Shown here: positions 1-7,760 of the stretch, in pieces
How positions within the stretch are numbered: the stretch's first letter is position 1
Layout of the letters: each line of letters starts with the position of its first letter
Assembly: GCA_947173865.1 (NCBI GenBank)
Contig: CAMWGS010000036.1
Span: forward strand, 1 to 12,511
Length of the DNA: 12,511 nt
Reading direction: 5' to 3'
Source: an uncultured Ruminococcus sp.
GTDB taxonomy: Bacteria; Bacillota; Clostridia; Oscillospirales; Ruminococcaceae
Position numbers and translations under genes: made by a program
Notes under the pieces: generated by a model
Databases searched by the model: none
What the model saw: the letters and a program-made list of their open reading frames with translations, nothing else
Told to the model about the DNA's origin: nothing

Positions 1-974
1 ACAGGAATTTCAAGAGTAGAAAGTATTTGCTGATTAAGATTTTTTATATTTGCCCCTCTGCCAGACATTTTCTTTCTGATAGAATCTGTTTTAAAAACCC
101 TTAATAAATAAGGAATCAGAATAGAATCATCATCTTTTCTGAATCTGATACAAAATCCGCTGAAAGTAGTAGGTATATCATCGGGATAAACAACTAAACT
201 CCTGCCTACTAATGACTTGTTACCATTAGAACGTACAAATACAATATCACCATTTTTCAAAAAATATTCGTTCGTCGGCATTTCATTTAATGATATTTTA
301 GGAAGTACAGAAGTATCTGTAATAATTGATAAGTCCTTAAAATCACCAACGCCTAAACAGTTAATTTCCACCCCGTTATCATCATAATGAAAATTCATTC
401 CATTCTTGCATTTACCAATACTTAAAAGCGGTTTAGTTTGCCACCTCATAGGATTAGAAACAGGGTCGCCGAACATCTCCACAAATCTTGCCTTGACAAT
501 CAAATCAAGCCTGTCAAGTATCTGATTGCATAAGTTAATAGTGTAAATTACTTTGTTGAGATTCAAGACCATTTTTTGCTGAATTTCAATTGGAGGAAGT
601 ATGAGCTTTTCCCTTTGATAATCTTTGAAATAGATATGTGGAATTGTTGTTCCTGTAAAATACTTTGCAAGATTCATGTGAGTTACTGCATAATAAAGAT
701 ATTCTGCAATTACCAATTCATTTGGAATCAGATACTGCATTGTTCCGATAACTGATGTTTTTTCAGGTAATAACATTGTCCGCCCAATTCCTGCACCATC
801 CTTTATAACAGCAATATATGGTTTATTTTGATGATAAAAATCTATATTTTTTATATATCCACCTGCACCATAAATTCCATATAAACCATTATTATTTTCA
901 ATATCCTTTTGAGCAATATTAGAACTTCCTTTTGAACATACATCACCAAGTTTAACAATATTCCATTTACTCAT
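1..974 (-). CDS. hsdS: Type I restriction-modification specificity subunit (HsdS), 3' end beyond window
   Basis: HsdS provides DNA target recognition for a type I restriction-modification complex and works with the methyltransferase HsdM and the nuclease/translocase HsdR. The frame is open from an ATG at 972-974 to the left edge, giving 324 complete codons. The start MSKWNIVKLGDVC is typical of the family. A first recognition domain covers about residues 1-135 (YGIYGAGGY at 32-40, KDGAGIG at 58-64). A helical spacer (about 136-165) leads to the conserved KARFVEMFGDP at 161-171 and NPMRW at 174-178, and a second recognition domain follows. The family is usually about 400 residues, so some 60-80 are probably missing. 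AAGGAG overlaps the rodA stop codon, so translation may be coupled to rodA. The gene is visibly more A+T-rich than its neighbours, suggesting transfer. No hsdM or hsdR lies inside the window. Family assignment is secure; activity cannot be judged. Confidence 0.9.
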   Translation of the reverse strand, partial: MSKWNIVKLGDVCSKGSSNIAQKDIENNNGLYGIYGAGGYIKNIDFYHQNKPYIAVIKDGAGIGRTMLLPEKTSVIGTMQYLIPNELVIAEYLYYAVTHMNLAKYFTGTTIPHIYFKDYQREKLILPPIEIQQKMVLNLNKVIYTINLCNQILDRLDLIVKARFVEMFGDPVSNPMRWQTKPLLSIGKCKNGMNFHYDDNGVEINCLGVGDFKDLSIITDTSVLPKISLNEMPTNEYFLKNGDIVFVRSNGNKSLVGRSLVVYPDDIPTTFSGFCIRFRKDDDSILIPYLLRVFKTDSIRKKMSGRGANIKNLNQQILSTLEIP

Positions 975-984
975 TAAAATCTCC

Positions 985-2148
985 TTATATTTCGTCATTG
1001 TCGTCATAAAAAACGTTATATGTCACGGCTCTGTGACTGTAAGTACTCAGCACTATTCCAATAACTGCATACATACTTACCATTGCCGTACCGCCTGCAC
1101 TCATAAACGGAAGCGGTACGCCGATAACAGGAGCAGCTTTCAGAACCATTCCTATATTCATGACACAATGTGCGAAAATCATTCCGAATGAACCGATACA
1201 TATGAATTTTCCGAGACGGTCTCTTGTTATATGGCTGTTTGCAAATATTTTAAGGCATATATATGCAAGAATTATCAGAATACCAACCGAACCGACAAAA
1301 CCGAAAACCTGTCCTGCATAGGTAAAAATAAAGTCATTGTGTATTTCAGGAACGTATATATATTCTTCTGCGTCTGCAAAAAGACCCTTTCCGAAAACTC
1401 CGCCTGATTTAAGTGCGGCAAGTCCAAGGTCCTGCTGATATTCGATATAGTCGGGGTCTGTTCCGGGGTGGAAAAGAATCAATACTCTTTTTTTATGGAA
1501 ATCACTAAGTGCAAAAAACCACATAGCCGCAACTCCTGCCGCTATGACAAAAGGTGCAATAACCATATATTTCCAAGAAATTTTAGCAGAGCATATCATA
1601 AATACAAATATAACAGCAAAAACAATGGCCGTACCATAATCGCCCTGCATTCCGACAATTGCAAGAGGAACAGCGGCGTGCAGACACAGAAGAAGCATAT
1701 GAAAAGGCTTATTCATATCTTCCTCATCCCGTGAAAGATGATATGCAAAAGTTAGTATAAATACTATTTTCAGAACTTCCGACGGCTGAAACTGAAATGA
1801 ACCTAATTTCAACCACGCCTTATCGTCCGCACCTGCTCTCTGATAACCGAGAGAAGTAAAAGTCAATGCAACAAGTGCAAGTGCTATGGGAGTATATATA
1901 AACCATAGCTTTACAAGTTTTCTGTAATCCACAAACGAAAGAAGTATTGCCACGCCTATTCCCAGAATCATGGAAAAAAGCTGTGTCTGCCAATAACTGT
2001 CCCCTACTCCTTCACCACTGCTTATACCACTCTTACTTATGGAATAAATCAGCAAAGTGCTTATAACAGAGCAGATTATAACAGCGACAAGCAGTCCTAT
2101 ATCAATACTGTGCTTATTTCCCGACAAATTTTTAAAAGCCGATTTCAT
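985..2148 (-). CDS. rodA: RodA/FtsW/SpoVE-family peptidoglycan glycosyltransferase (SEDS protein)
   Basis: SEDS-family polytopic membrane enzyme that polymerises lipid II into glycan strands with a class B penicillin-binding protein. The 387 residues fit the family, with about ten hydrophobic segments. Visible motifs are AWLKLG at 111-116, QPSE at 121-124, the loop EIHNDFIF at 268-275 whose D272 matches the essential aspartate of RodA, and PVIGVPLPFMSAGG at 340-353. Two small departures from the usual pattern are seen: the common GARRW is GADDKAW, and PFxSYGG is PFMSAGG. An AAGGAGA site sits a few bases before the ATG at 2146-2148. The gene lies 43 bases after yifB and 10 bases before hsdS, probably in one transcript. 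RodA is preferred over FtsW because of the overall sequence, but the exact subgroup is an inference. Confidence 0.88.
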   Translation of the reverse strand: MKSAFKNLSGNKHSIDIGLLVAVIICSVISTLLIYSISKSGISSGEGVGDSYWQTQLFSMILGIGVAILLSFVDYRKLVKLWFIYTPIALALVALTFTSLGYQRAGADDKAWLKLGSFQFQPSEVLKIVFILTFAYHLSRDEEDMNKPFHMLLLCLHAAVPLAIVGMQGDYGTAIVFAVIFVFMICSAKISWKYMVIAPFVIAAGVAAMWFFALSDFHKKRVLILFHPGTDPDYIEYQQDLGLAALKSGGVFGKGLFADAEEYIYVPEIHNDFIFTYAGQVFGFVGSVGILIILAYICLKIFANSHITRDRLGKFICIGSFGMIFAHCVMNIGMVLKAAPVIGVPLPFMSAGGTAMVSMYAVIGIVLSTYSHRAVTYNVFYDDNDEI

Positions 2149-2191
2149 TTTGTTCTCCTTATCTTTAACCTTTTTATATTGCTATGTCATT

Positions 2192-3706
2192 TCAGTTTCT
2201 GTCAAGTGTTCTGTACTGAACAGCTGCCGAAATATGTTTTTTCCTTATAACTTCACTCTCCTCAAGGTCTGCAATTGTTCTTGCAACTTTAAGAATTTTA
2301 CTGTGTACCCGTCCGCTGAAATGAAGTTTCTCAAATACACCTTTCAAAAAATTATCAGATTCTTCGTCAACAGGACAAAATGTCTGCATAAGGTCAGGGG
2401 TAATAAGTGCGTTGCATTTTATTGAAGTACCTTTAAAACGTTCTTTCTGAATCTCCCTTGCCACCACAACTCTTTTTCTTATGTCGGCTGAAGATTCTGC
2501 ACGTACTTTTGAAGTAAGGTCATTATATTTCAGCGGAGCTACTTCAATGTGCAAATCAAAACGTTCCATTAAAGGTCCTGAAAGCTTTGAATTATACATT
2601 TCTATCTTTTTCGGTGAACATTTACACTTTACAGTCGGGTGTCCGTAATATCCGCACGGACAGGGATTCATAGCACCTATGAGCATAAACTCACAAGGGT
2701 ATGAAAAAGTTCCGCTTACACGTGAAATTGTAATTTTTCCGTCCTCAAGCGGCTGTCTGAGAACTTCAAGTGTTTTCCTGCTGAATTCGGCAATTTCGTC
2801 GAGAAACAGCACACCGTTATGAGCCATGGATATTTCTCCGGGCTGAGGTACAGAACCACCACCGACAAGACCTATTTCCGAAGCCGTATGATGCGGAGCA
2901 CGGAAAGGTCTTTTTGTTATTATTGGCATTTCCTCTGTAACTAATCCCATAACCGAATGAATTTTTGTAGTTTCAAGTGCCTCTTCAAAAGTAAGCGGCG
3001 GAAGAATTGACGGTATACGCTGTGCAAGCATACTCTTTCCACAGCCCGGCGTGCCTATGAGCATTACATTATGACCGCCTGCCGCCGCAATTTCCAGTGC
3101 CTTCTTAGCTGACTCCTGTCCCCGCACATCTGAAAAGTCAAGATGTTCATTGTATGATGTTTCAGGCGGTATGTACCTTTTACATTGTGAAAGAAGTTTC
3201 TGATTACGGAAGTGAAGTATAAGCTCCTCCGCATTCTTTACACCATATACTTTTATACCGTCAATGACAGACGCTTCAAGCACATTGTCATATGGTACAA
3301 ATATTGAATCAATGTTCATTTCCCTTGCAAGCATTACCATAGACAAAACACCGTTTATATGTCTAATATCGCCGTTAAGGGAGATTTCCCCTATAAATGC
3401 ACAGTTGTCGGGTGATACGTCTATGAGATGCCTTGCATACAGCATAGCCATGAAAATTGCCATATCATGCACCGAACCGCTTTTTTTGGTATTTGCAGGT
3501 GCGAGGTTTATCATTACAGACGAAACAGGAAAATCTATACTGCACGCCCTTAGTGCCGCACGTATACGCTCACGGCTTTCTTTTACAGCAGTGTCGGGCA
3601 ATCCGACAATGTCAAACTGCGGACTTCCTCTGCTTATATCGATTTCCACATCAACAGGAAAAGCATTTATACCAATAATACCCAGACTCGAAACTTTGGC
3701 AAACAA
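2192..3706 (-). CDS. yifB: YifB/ComM family AAA+ ATPase (magnesium chelatase-like)
   Basis: Member of the ComM/YifB family. In transformable bacteria ComM is a hexameric helicase that helps branch migration during DNA integration; its role in other bacteria is less clear. The 504 residues match the family length. Domains in order: an N-terminal Lon-like (ChlI) domain at about 1-170 with MFAKVSSLGIIGINA at the start; a Mg-chelatase AAA+ domain with Walker A GTPGCGKS at 218-225, VGGGS..PGEISMAHNGVLFLDEI covering Walker B at 281-305, and the sensor/arginine region GPLMERFDLH at 377-386; and a C-terminal helical domain at about 410-500. Cysteines 349, 351, 361 and 363 form the family's conserved CPC...CxC cluster, likely metal-binding. 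The start is TTG at 3704-3706, chosen because AAGGAG lies 8 bases upstream and no in-frame ATG fits. First gene of the yifB-rodA-hsdS unit. Confidence 0.93.
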   Translation of the reverse strand: MFAKVSSLGIIGINAFPVDVEIDISRGSPQFDIVGLPDTAVKESRERIRAALRACSIDFPVSSVMINLAPANTKKSGSVHDMAIFMAMLYARHLIDVSPDNCAFIGEISLNGDIRHINGVLSMVMLAREMNIDSIFVPYDNVLEASVIDGIKVYGVKNAEELILHFRNQKLLSQCKRYIPPETSYNEHLDFSDVRGQESAKKALEIAAAGGHNVMLIGTPGCGKSMLAQRIPSILPPLTFEEALETTKIHSVMGLVTEEMPIITKRPFRAPHHTASEIGLVGGGSVPQPGEISMAHNGVLFLDEIAEFSRKTLEVLRQPLEDGKITISRVSGTFSYPCEFMLIGAMNPCPCGYYGHPTVKCKCSPKKIEMYNSKLSGPLMERFDLHIEVAPLKYNDLTSKVRAESSADIRKRVVVAREIQKERFKGTSIKCNALITPDLMQTFCPVDEESDNFLKGVFEKLHFSGRVHSKILKVARTIADLEESEVIRKKHISAAVQYRTLDRN

Positions 3707-3740
3707 ACAAATCTCTCCTTTTATTTCAGTTTTTTACTAT

Positions 3741-3769
3741 AGTATACCACTTTTCAACAAAAATGTAAA
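3741..3769 (-). promoter_or_regulatory. Sigma-A-type promoter for yifB-rodA-hsdS
   Basis: On the minus strand, a TTTACA -35 box (3764-3769) is followed by a 17-base spacer and a TATACT -10 box (3741-3746). Each box differs from consensus by one base. Transcription would start near 3734, about 28 bases before the TTG start of yifB. Confidence 0.8.
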
Positions 3770-3777
3770 CATATATC

Positions 3778-3812
3778 AAAAAATCTGCCGTACATATTGT
3801 ACAGCAGATTTT
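3778..3812 (-). terminator. Intrinsic terminator after the LRR-dockerin gene
   Basis: The arms at 3780-3794 and 3798-3812 form a 15-pair stem with one G-U pair and a 3-base loop. Read on the minus strand, the stem is followed by six Ts (3783-3778). It lies 10 bases beyond the stop of the dockerin gene and just upstream of the yifB promoter, separating the two units. Confidence 0.9.
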
Positions 3813-3821
3813 CCATACTAT

Positions 3822-4910
3822 TTAATTGTTCTTCACAAATTCATCAAACGTTATATTTTCTCCTGCGGAGACTTTCGCATAGTATCCTGAAATAAATGTA
3901 GCATCAACTGCATCTATCAAGCCATCACCGTTTACGTCAGCAACTTTCTTCTGTTCAGCAGATAATGTTGAGTCTTTGAAGGCTGAAATCACTGCGTATT
4001 CAGTACGTACCGCCGTTGCATCTACTGCATCTATAAGACCATCACCATTTATGTCACCAAGCTTAAGGTCAGTGAATTCATCAAGTGCTAAAAATTTACG
4101 GTTATATTTTTCGGCATATTCCTGTGCTGTTGAATTTTTGTATCCGTATATTGTGCCATCAAATATATCATTGTAATTTGAAATTGTATATTTTTCGTCA
4201 TCAATTTCACACTCAGGATTTAAAATGGTTATTTCCTTTAAATTTTCACAACTAAAAAATGCCCAGTTACCAATGCTTGTAATATTTTCAGGTATTATCA
4301 CTGATGTTAAACTTTCACAGTCAGCAAATGACCTGATACCAATACTTGTAACACTGTCAGATATTGTTATTGATGTTAAACCTGTACAATCACTGAATGT
4401 ATCCTTTTCAATACTTGTCACGCTATTAGGCATTACTATTGATGTAAAACCTGAACAGTTAAAAAATGCACTCTCTCTAATATCTGTTACGCTGTCGGGT
4501 ATTGTCAATGACGTTAAACCCGAACAGCCACAAAATGCGGATTTTCCAATGCTTGTTACGCTGTCAGGTATTGTTACTGATGTTAAACCTGTACAGTAAT
4601 AAAAAGCCCAATTACTAATATGTGTCACACCATTTTCAATGATAACTTTTTTAAAGGAATCCCGTTCTGAATACCATGGTGTCGTATCATAATCATAATC
4701 TGTCATATCGCCTGTACCACTGATTGTGAAAGTACCTTGGTCATCAAGAATATAAGTAAGATTTTCTCCGCAAGTTCCAGATACAATTGTTTCTGCGCTT
4801 GCTTTCATGAAAATATCGGAAAAAAAATTATTCGGAAAAAGTGCCGCACTCCCTGCCAAAAAAATTGATACTACCATAAAATTCACAATTATCTTCTTTA
4901 ATTTTTTCAT
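3822..4910 (-). CDS. Secreted BspA-like leucine-rich repeat protein with C-terminal type I dockerin
   Basis: Predicted exported protein that docks onto a cohesin-bearing scaffold. A signal peptide occupies residues 1-39 (basic MKKLKKI, hydrophobic core, cleavage likely after MKASA). Residues 98-235 contain six 23-residue BspA-type repeats of the form IxxxAFxxCxxLTSVTIPDSVTS. The dockerin spans about 283-348 with two F-hand calcium loops: D286-N288-D290-D294-D297 and D325-N327-D329-D333-D336. Both loops read GDGLIDAVDAT, so residues at the cohesin-recognition positions (A295/V296 and A334/V335) are identical. No catalytic domain is visible, so a binding, adhesion or protein-interaction role is more likely than an enzymatic one; that is inference. 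AAGGAG lies 6 bases before the ATG. The gene stands alone between two terminators. Dockerins of this kind point to a Ruminococcus-like host. Confidence 0.9.
   Translation of the reverse strand: MKKLKKIIVNFMVVSIFLAGSAALFPNNFFSDIFMKASAETIVSGTCGENLTYILDDQGTFTISGTGDMTDYDYDTTPWYSERDSFKKVIIENGVTHISNWAFYYCTGLTSVTIPDSVTSIGKSAFCGCSGLTSLTIPDSVTDIRESAFFNCSGFTSIVMPNSVTSIEKDTFSDCTGLTSITISDSVTSIGIRSFADCESLTSVIIPENITSIGNWAFFSCENLKEITILNPECEIDDEKYTISNYNDIFDGTIYGYKNSTAQEYAEKYNRKFLALDEFTDLKLGDINGDGLIDAVDATAVRTEYAVISAFKDSTLSAEQKKVADVNGDGLIDAVDATFISGYYAKVSAGENITFDEFVKNN
4206..4619 (-). repeat. Six tandem 69-base repeats encoding 23-residue LRR units
   Basis: The coding DNA for residues 98-235 of the LRR-dockerin protein is six imperfect direct repeats of 69 bases. 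The conserved core is GLTSxTIPDSVTS. The last two units are the most diverged (ESLTSVIIPENITS, then ENLKEITILN). Confidence 0.85.
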
Positions 4911-5003
4911 AAAAATCTCCTTATTAAGTATATTTATAATAAATTACATCAAAAAAATAAAAATAGTGTGTTTATTTTATGAAATTTATAAGAAATTTTA
5001 CGC

Positions 5004-5030
5004 AAAAAAAAAGGCGGATTAAACTCCGCC
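5004..5030 (-). terminator. Intrinsic terminator after the lipoprotein gene
   Basis: On the minus strand GGCGGA (5025-5030) pairs with TCCGCC (5013-5018) around a 6-base loop and is followed by nine Ts (5012-5004). It sits 6 bases beyond the lipoprotein stop and closes the five-member operon that begins near 8830. The rest of 4911-5003 is very A+T-rich; I see no confident promoter for the dockerin gene there. Confidence 0.92.
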
Positions 5031-5036
5031 CGTAAT

Positions 5037-5801
5037 TCAGTATTCTGCTTCTTCCTCCTCAGGAATTTCTACTGTCTGTTCTGCTTCTTCGTCAAAAATC
5101 TCAACAGTTTCTTCTGCATCTGTTTCGGGATATTCCGCTGTTTCTTCTTCGTTTTCCTCACTGATTCCCATGGCCTCTGCGAAGCTTGCAGGTTTTGTAC
5201 TTTCGTCTGTCTCAGAAGTAACTTCCGTAGCTGTTTCCGTTACCGACTCGGTTGTTGTCTGTACCTGTTCTGTAGTTCCCTCAATTTCTTTCATATCGGT
5301 AAAGACGATTTTAAGCTTGTTGTTTTCCATTTCAAAAGACGACAGTTTACCGTCTTTGCTCACTGAAATTATGTAGTCACCGCCCTCAAGAATTCCGCTC
5401 ACTTCAAGCATATCGCCGTTTTCATTACCCTTGAGTTCTTCCAGACGGGCATTTGTGTCAACCGCCTCAATCAGATTAAGCATCATAGCCTTGACAGGAA
5501 GTGCAGACTGAGGAACGGAAAAATTAAGTCCCTTATATGACGCTGTGACATTCCCACCGCTGAACTCCAGTTTTACACCGCTTAAAGTATTCGGGGACTC
5601 AAATTCAATATCCCATACACCGTCACCGAAACGTTTCAGCACTCCGTCCCCATTAAGCTTGTCAATTGTTACGTTAACCGACGCCTGAAAAGCACAGTTA
5701 AGCCCGTTTTTCCGTGAAGTCTCATTTTTGAGAGGAGTCGAACACGAAAAAAACACAACAGCCGTAATGACCATAACTGCAAATGAAATAAGCCTTTTCA
5801 T
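5037..5801 (-). CDS. Predicted lipoprotein with beta-rich domain and acidic Thr/Glu-rich tail
   Basis: The N-terminus has a lipoprotein signal: MKRLISFAVMVITAVVFF followed by S-C20, which fits a relaxed lipobox with C20 as the modified cysteine. Residues about 34-170 look like a compact beta-rich domain (for example FQASVNVTIDKLNGDG and GDGVWDIEFESPNTLSG). Its pattern faintly recalls LolA-like lipoprotein-carrier folds, but this is not secure. From about residue 178 the protein is a low-complexity tail, first Thr/Glu-rich (TTEQVQTTTESVTETATEV) and then strongly acidic with a duplicated TVEI segment, ending EEEEAEY. It starts 63 bases after the nnr gene with a GGAGAAAAGG site and no terminator between, so it is probably the last gene of that operon. 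The function is not recognised. Confidence 0.75.
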   Translation of the reverse strand: MKRLISFAVMVITAVVFFSCSTPLKNETSRKNGLNCAFQASVNVTIDKLNGDGVLKRFGDGVWDIEFESPNTLSGVKLEFSGGNVTASYKGLNFSVPQSALPVKAMMLNLIEAVDTNARLEELKGNENGDMLEVSGILEGGDYIISVSKDGKLSSFEMENNKLKIVFTDMKEIEGTTEQVQTTTESVTETATEVTSETDESTKPASFAEAMGISEENEEETAEYPETDAEETVEIFDEEAEQTVEIPEEEEAEY

Positions 5802-5864
5802 AATACCTTTTCTCCAATCTGTGTATTTTTTAAGACTTTTTTACATCTGAGCGGTAAATTATAA

Positions 5865-7400
5865 TTAATCGCCTGAATTTTTATGCTTTTCCTTTAGTAT
5901 TCCGAATGAATCAGACAGACATCCTAAAATATCTCTTGGAAGCATTGCCTCCTGTCCGAGTTTTTCAGCGGTAATATCTCCTGCAAGTCCGTGAATATAT
6001 ACACTCGCACAAGCCGATTCAAAGGCACTGTAACCCTGTCCGACTACTGCACCTGTTATTCCTGCCAATATATCACCGCTTCCTCCTACGCTCATTCCTG
6101 CGTTGCCTGTAGGATTTACAGAAGTACGGTTTTTATCTGCAATAACTGTCCCTGCTCCCTTTAGTACAACTGTAATATCATATTTTTCGGCAAGCTTTTC
6201 AGCAGTGTCAAAACGGTCTGCCGATACTTCATCAACACCGCATTTCAGCAGTCTTGACATTTCGGCTGTATGAGGTGTCAATATTATGTCTGTCTTTTTC
6301 TTTAGTAAAATATCTATGTCCGATGCTATGCAGTTTATTCCGTCTGCGTCAACAATTACGGGAACTTCTGAATTTTCTACGACAAATTTCGTCATTTCAA
6401 TCGTTTCGGGAGTAACACCTATTCCGCAACCTATAACTACAGAGTCGACACGTTCAAGTGCAGAGATGATTTTTTCCTTGTCAAAACACATAAAACCGTC
6501 TTTGTCATTCGGCACTTCAATAAAAGTTGATTCGGGAGCAAGCACCGAAACCGTATCAATACATTTTCCGACCGTTACAAGCGAAACCAGTCCCGCACCA
6601 CTTCTCAAAGCACCCATTACCGAAAAAAAAGCCGCTCCCCTCATTAATGAACTTCCTGCAATAACAAGAACTTTTCCGAATGTTCCTTTATGTGAATCAC
6701 TTCTGCGTACAGGCGGAAAACCTAAAAGCTGTCTGATATCGGAAACGGTATATTTTCTCTGATTTTCAAGAAAAGCAAATGCATCTTTCGGAATACCTAT
6801 GTCAGCAACAGTTATCTTTCCGCAGAAATCTTTTAAAGGATACTGTGTCATTCCTGTTTTCATACAACCGAAAGTAACGGTTTCGTCTGCCCTGAAAGTT
6901 CCGTCCGAAACTTTTCCCGTTCTGCTGTCTGCTCCGCTTGGAATATCAACGGCTATTTTGTACGCTTTTTCATTAAGACCGAAAATATAAGCGACTTTTC
7001 TGCTGAGTTCACCATGAAATCCCGTTCCGAAAACACCGTCAACAAGCACATCTGCTTCCGATATATACGACTGATAATCTTCGTTTATATTGATACGTTC
7101 GGAAATACGACTGTACATTTCCTGTGAAAGTTCTGTTTTCGGCATACCGCATACAAGAACAGTACTTATATTTTTATAACCCATACTTGCAAGTATTCCT
7201 GCCGCAACATAGCAGTCACCGCCGTTATTTCCCGTACCGATAAGAAAAACTATTTTCTTTTTTCTGTCCTTACTGCAATGACCTCTTATAACTTCCGCAA
7301 GCTTTATGCCTGCATTTTTCATGAGTTCTTTTTTTGAAACACCGAGTTTTTCGGATTCCTCCTCAAGTATTCTCATCTGTTCAGGTGTAACTATATTCAT
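5865..7400 (-). CDS. nnr: Bifunctional NAD(P)H-hydrate epimerase / ADP-dependent dehydratase
   Basis: Repairs NADHX and NADPHX, the damaged hydrated forms of nicotinamide cofactors. The N-terminal half (about 1-215) epimerises the R form; the C-terminal half (about 225-505) dehydrates the S form at the expense of ADP. Motifs seen: GTGNNGGDCYVAA at 55-67, VDIPSG at 151-156, SHKGTFGKVLVIAGS at 236-250, GALRSGAG at 263-270, VDADGIN at 350-356, LTPHTAEM at 374-381, KGAGTVI at 414-420 and GMSVGGSGDILAG at 435-447, in which D443 corresponds to the conserved catalytic aspartate. The length of 511 residues is normal for the fused enzyme. AAAGGGG lies about 10 bases before the ATG. The start is 3 bases after the last stop of the decayed gene upstream, so it is probably translated from the same message. 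Confidence 0.95.
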   Translation of the reverse strand: MNIVTPEQMRILEEESEKLGVSKKELMKNAGIKLAEVIRGHCSKDRKKKIVFLIGTGNNGGDCYVAAGILASMGYKNISTVLVCGMPKTELSQEMYSRISERININEDYQSYISEADVLVDGVFGTGFHGELSRKVAYIFGLNEKAYKIAVDIPSGADSRTGKVSDGTFRADETVTFGCMKTGMTQYPLKDFCGKITVADIGIPKDAFAFLENQRKYTVSDIRQLLGFPPVRRSDSHKGTFGKVLVIAGSSLMRGAAFFSVMGALRSGAGLVSLVTVGKCIDTVSVLAPESTFIEVPNDKDGFMCFDKEKIISALERVDSVVIGCGIGVTPETIEMTKFVVENSEVPVIVDADGINCIASDIDILLKKKTDIILTPHTAEMSRLLKCGVDEVSADRFDTAEKLAEKYDITVVLKGAGTVIADKNRTSVNPTGNAGMSVGGSGDILAGITGAVVGQGYSAFESACASVYIHGLAGDITAEKLGQEAMLPRDILGCLSDSFGILKEKHKNSGD

Positions 7401-7403
7401 TGT

Positions 7404-7747
7404 TCACACGCCCCTTTCAAGATAATTAAAATAATGATTATAATCTGTCCAGTACTCAAGATAGTACAGTACTTCTTTCTTAGACCTTGTTTCCAGATAT
7501 TCAACAGGTCTGTCCCAAGGATTTTCACAAGTTATATCTATCATATACATCTTATACTGTCCATTATCAAAATCCCCGTATCAACCCAAGTCAATAAGCA
7601 GATTGTTATTTTGAAGTTGTAACAAGTCCTGATATAACTCCAAGCTGTATTCTTTATCGTCTGTTTCGGGGTCGTATTCGGAAAAATTATTATATTTCAC
7701 TGTCCAGCCCTAAACAATTCTTAATGGCTGTAATCTGAAAATTTCAT
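7404..7747 (-). pseudogene. Decayed small gene, possible immunity-type protein (frameshift plus two stops)
   Basis: An intact start signal is present: AAGGAG overlapping the stop of the gene before it, then ATG at 7745-7747. The ATG frame stops after eight codons. A different frame, one base off just after codon 2 in a run of four Ts, reads through the rest of the region with protein-like composition. It begins FRLQPLRIV, meets TAG at 7710-7712, continues GWTVKYNNFSEYDPETDD and QDLLQLQNNNLLIDLG, meets TGA at 7581-7583 where a Trp codon is likely original, and ends at TGA 7404-7406. Restored, it would be about 115 residues. The pattern resembles small proteins I associate with immunity or DUF families, but I cannot name one. 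Three separate lesions make sequencing error unlikely. It lies between the DUF4375-like gene and nnr. Confidence 0.72.
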
Positions 7748-7760
7748 ATTGAATGTCTCC

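Noticed and set aside
3264..3890. Plus-strand open frame of 208 codons
   Set aside because: It is antisense to yifB, crosses the yifB promoter and a terminator, and has no ribosome binding site. The minus-strand protein there is an unmistakable AAA+ family member.
4225..4599. Plus-strand open frame with a repeated protein pattern
   Set aside because: The repetition is the mirror image of the 69-base LRR repeats on the minus strand and has no start signals of its own.
4206..4619. CRISPR-like array because of regular spacing
   Set aside because: The units are contiguous 69-base coding repeats without unique spacers and translate cleanly as LRR units.
7404..7747. Stop-codon recoding or programmed frameshifting to read the broken gene
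   Set aside because: It would need a frameshift plus read-through of both TAG and TGA. Other genes here end normally at TGA and TAG, and no stimulating structure is evident. Decay is simpler.
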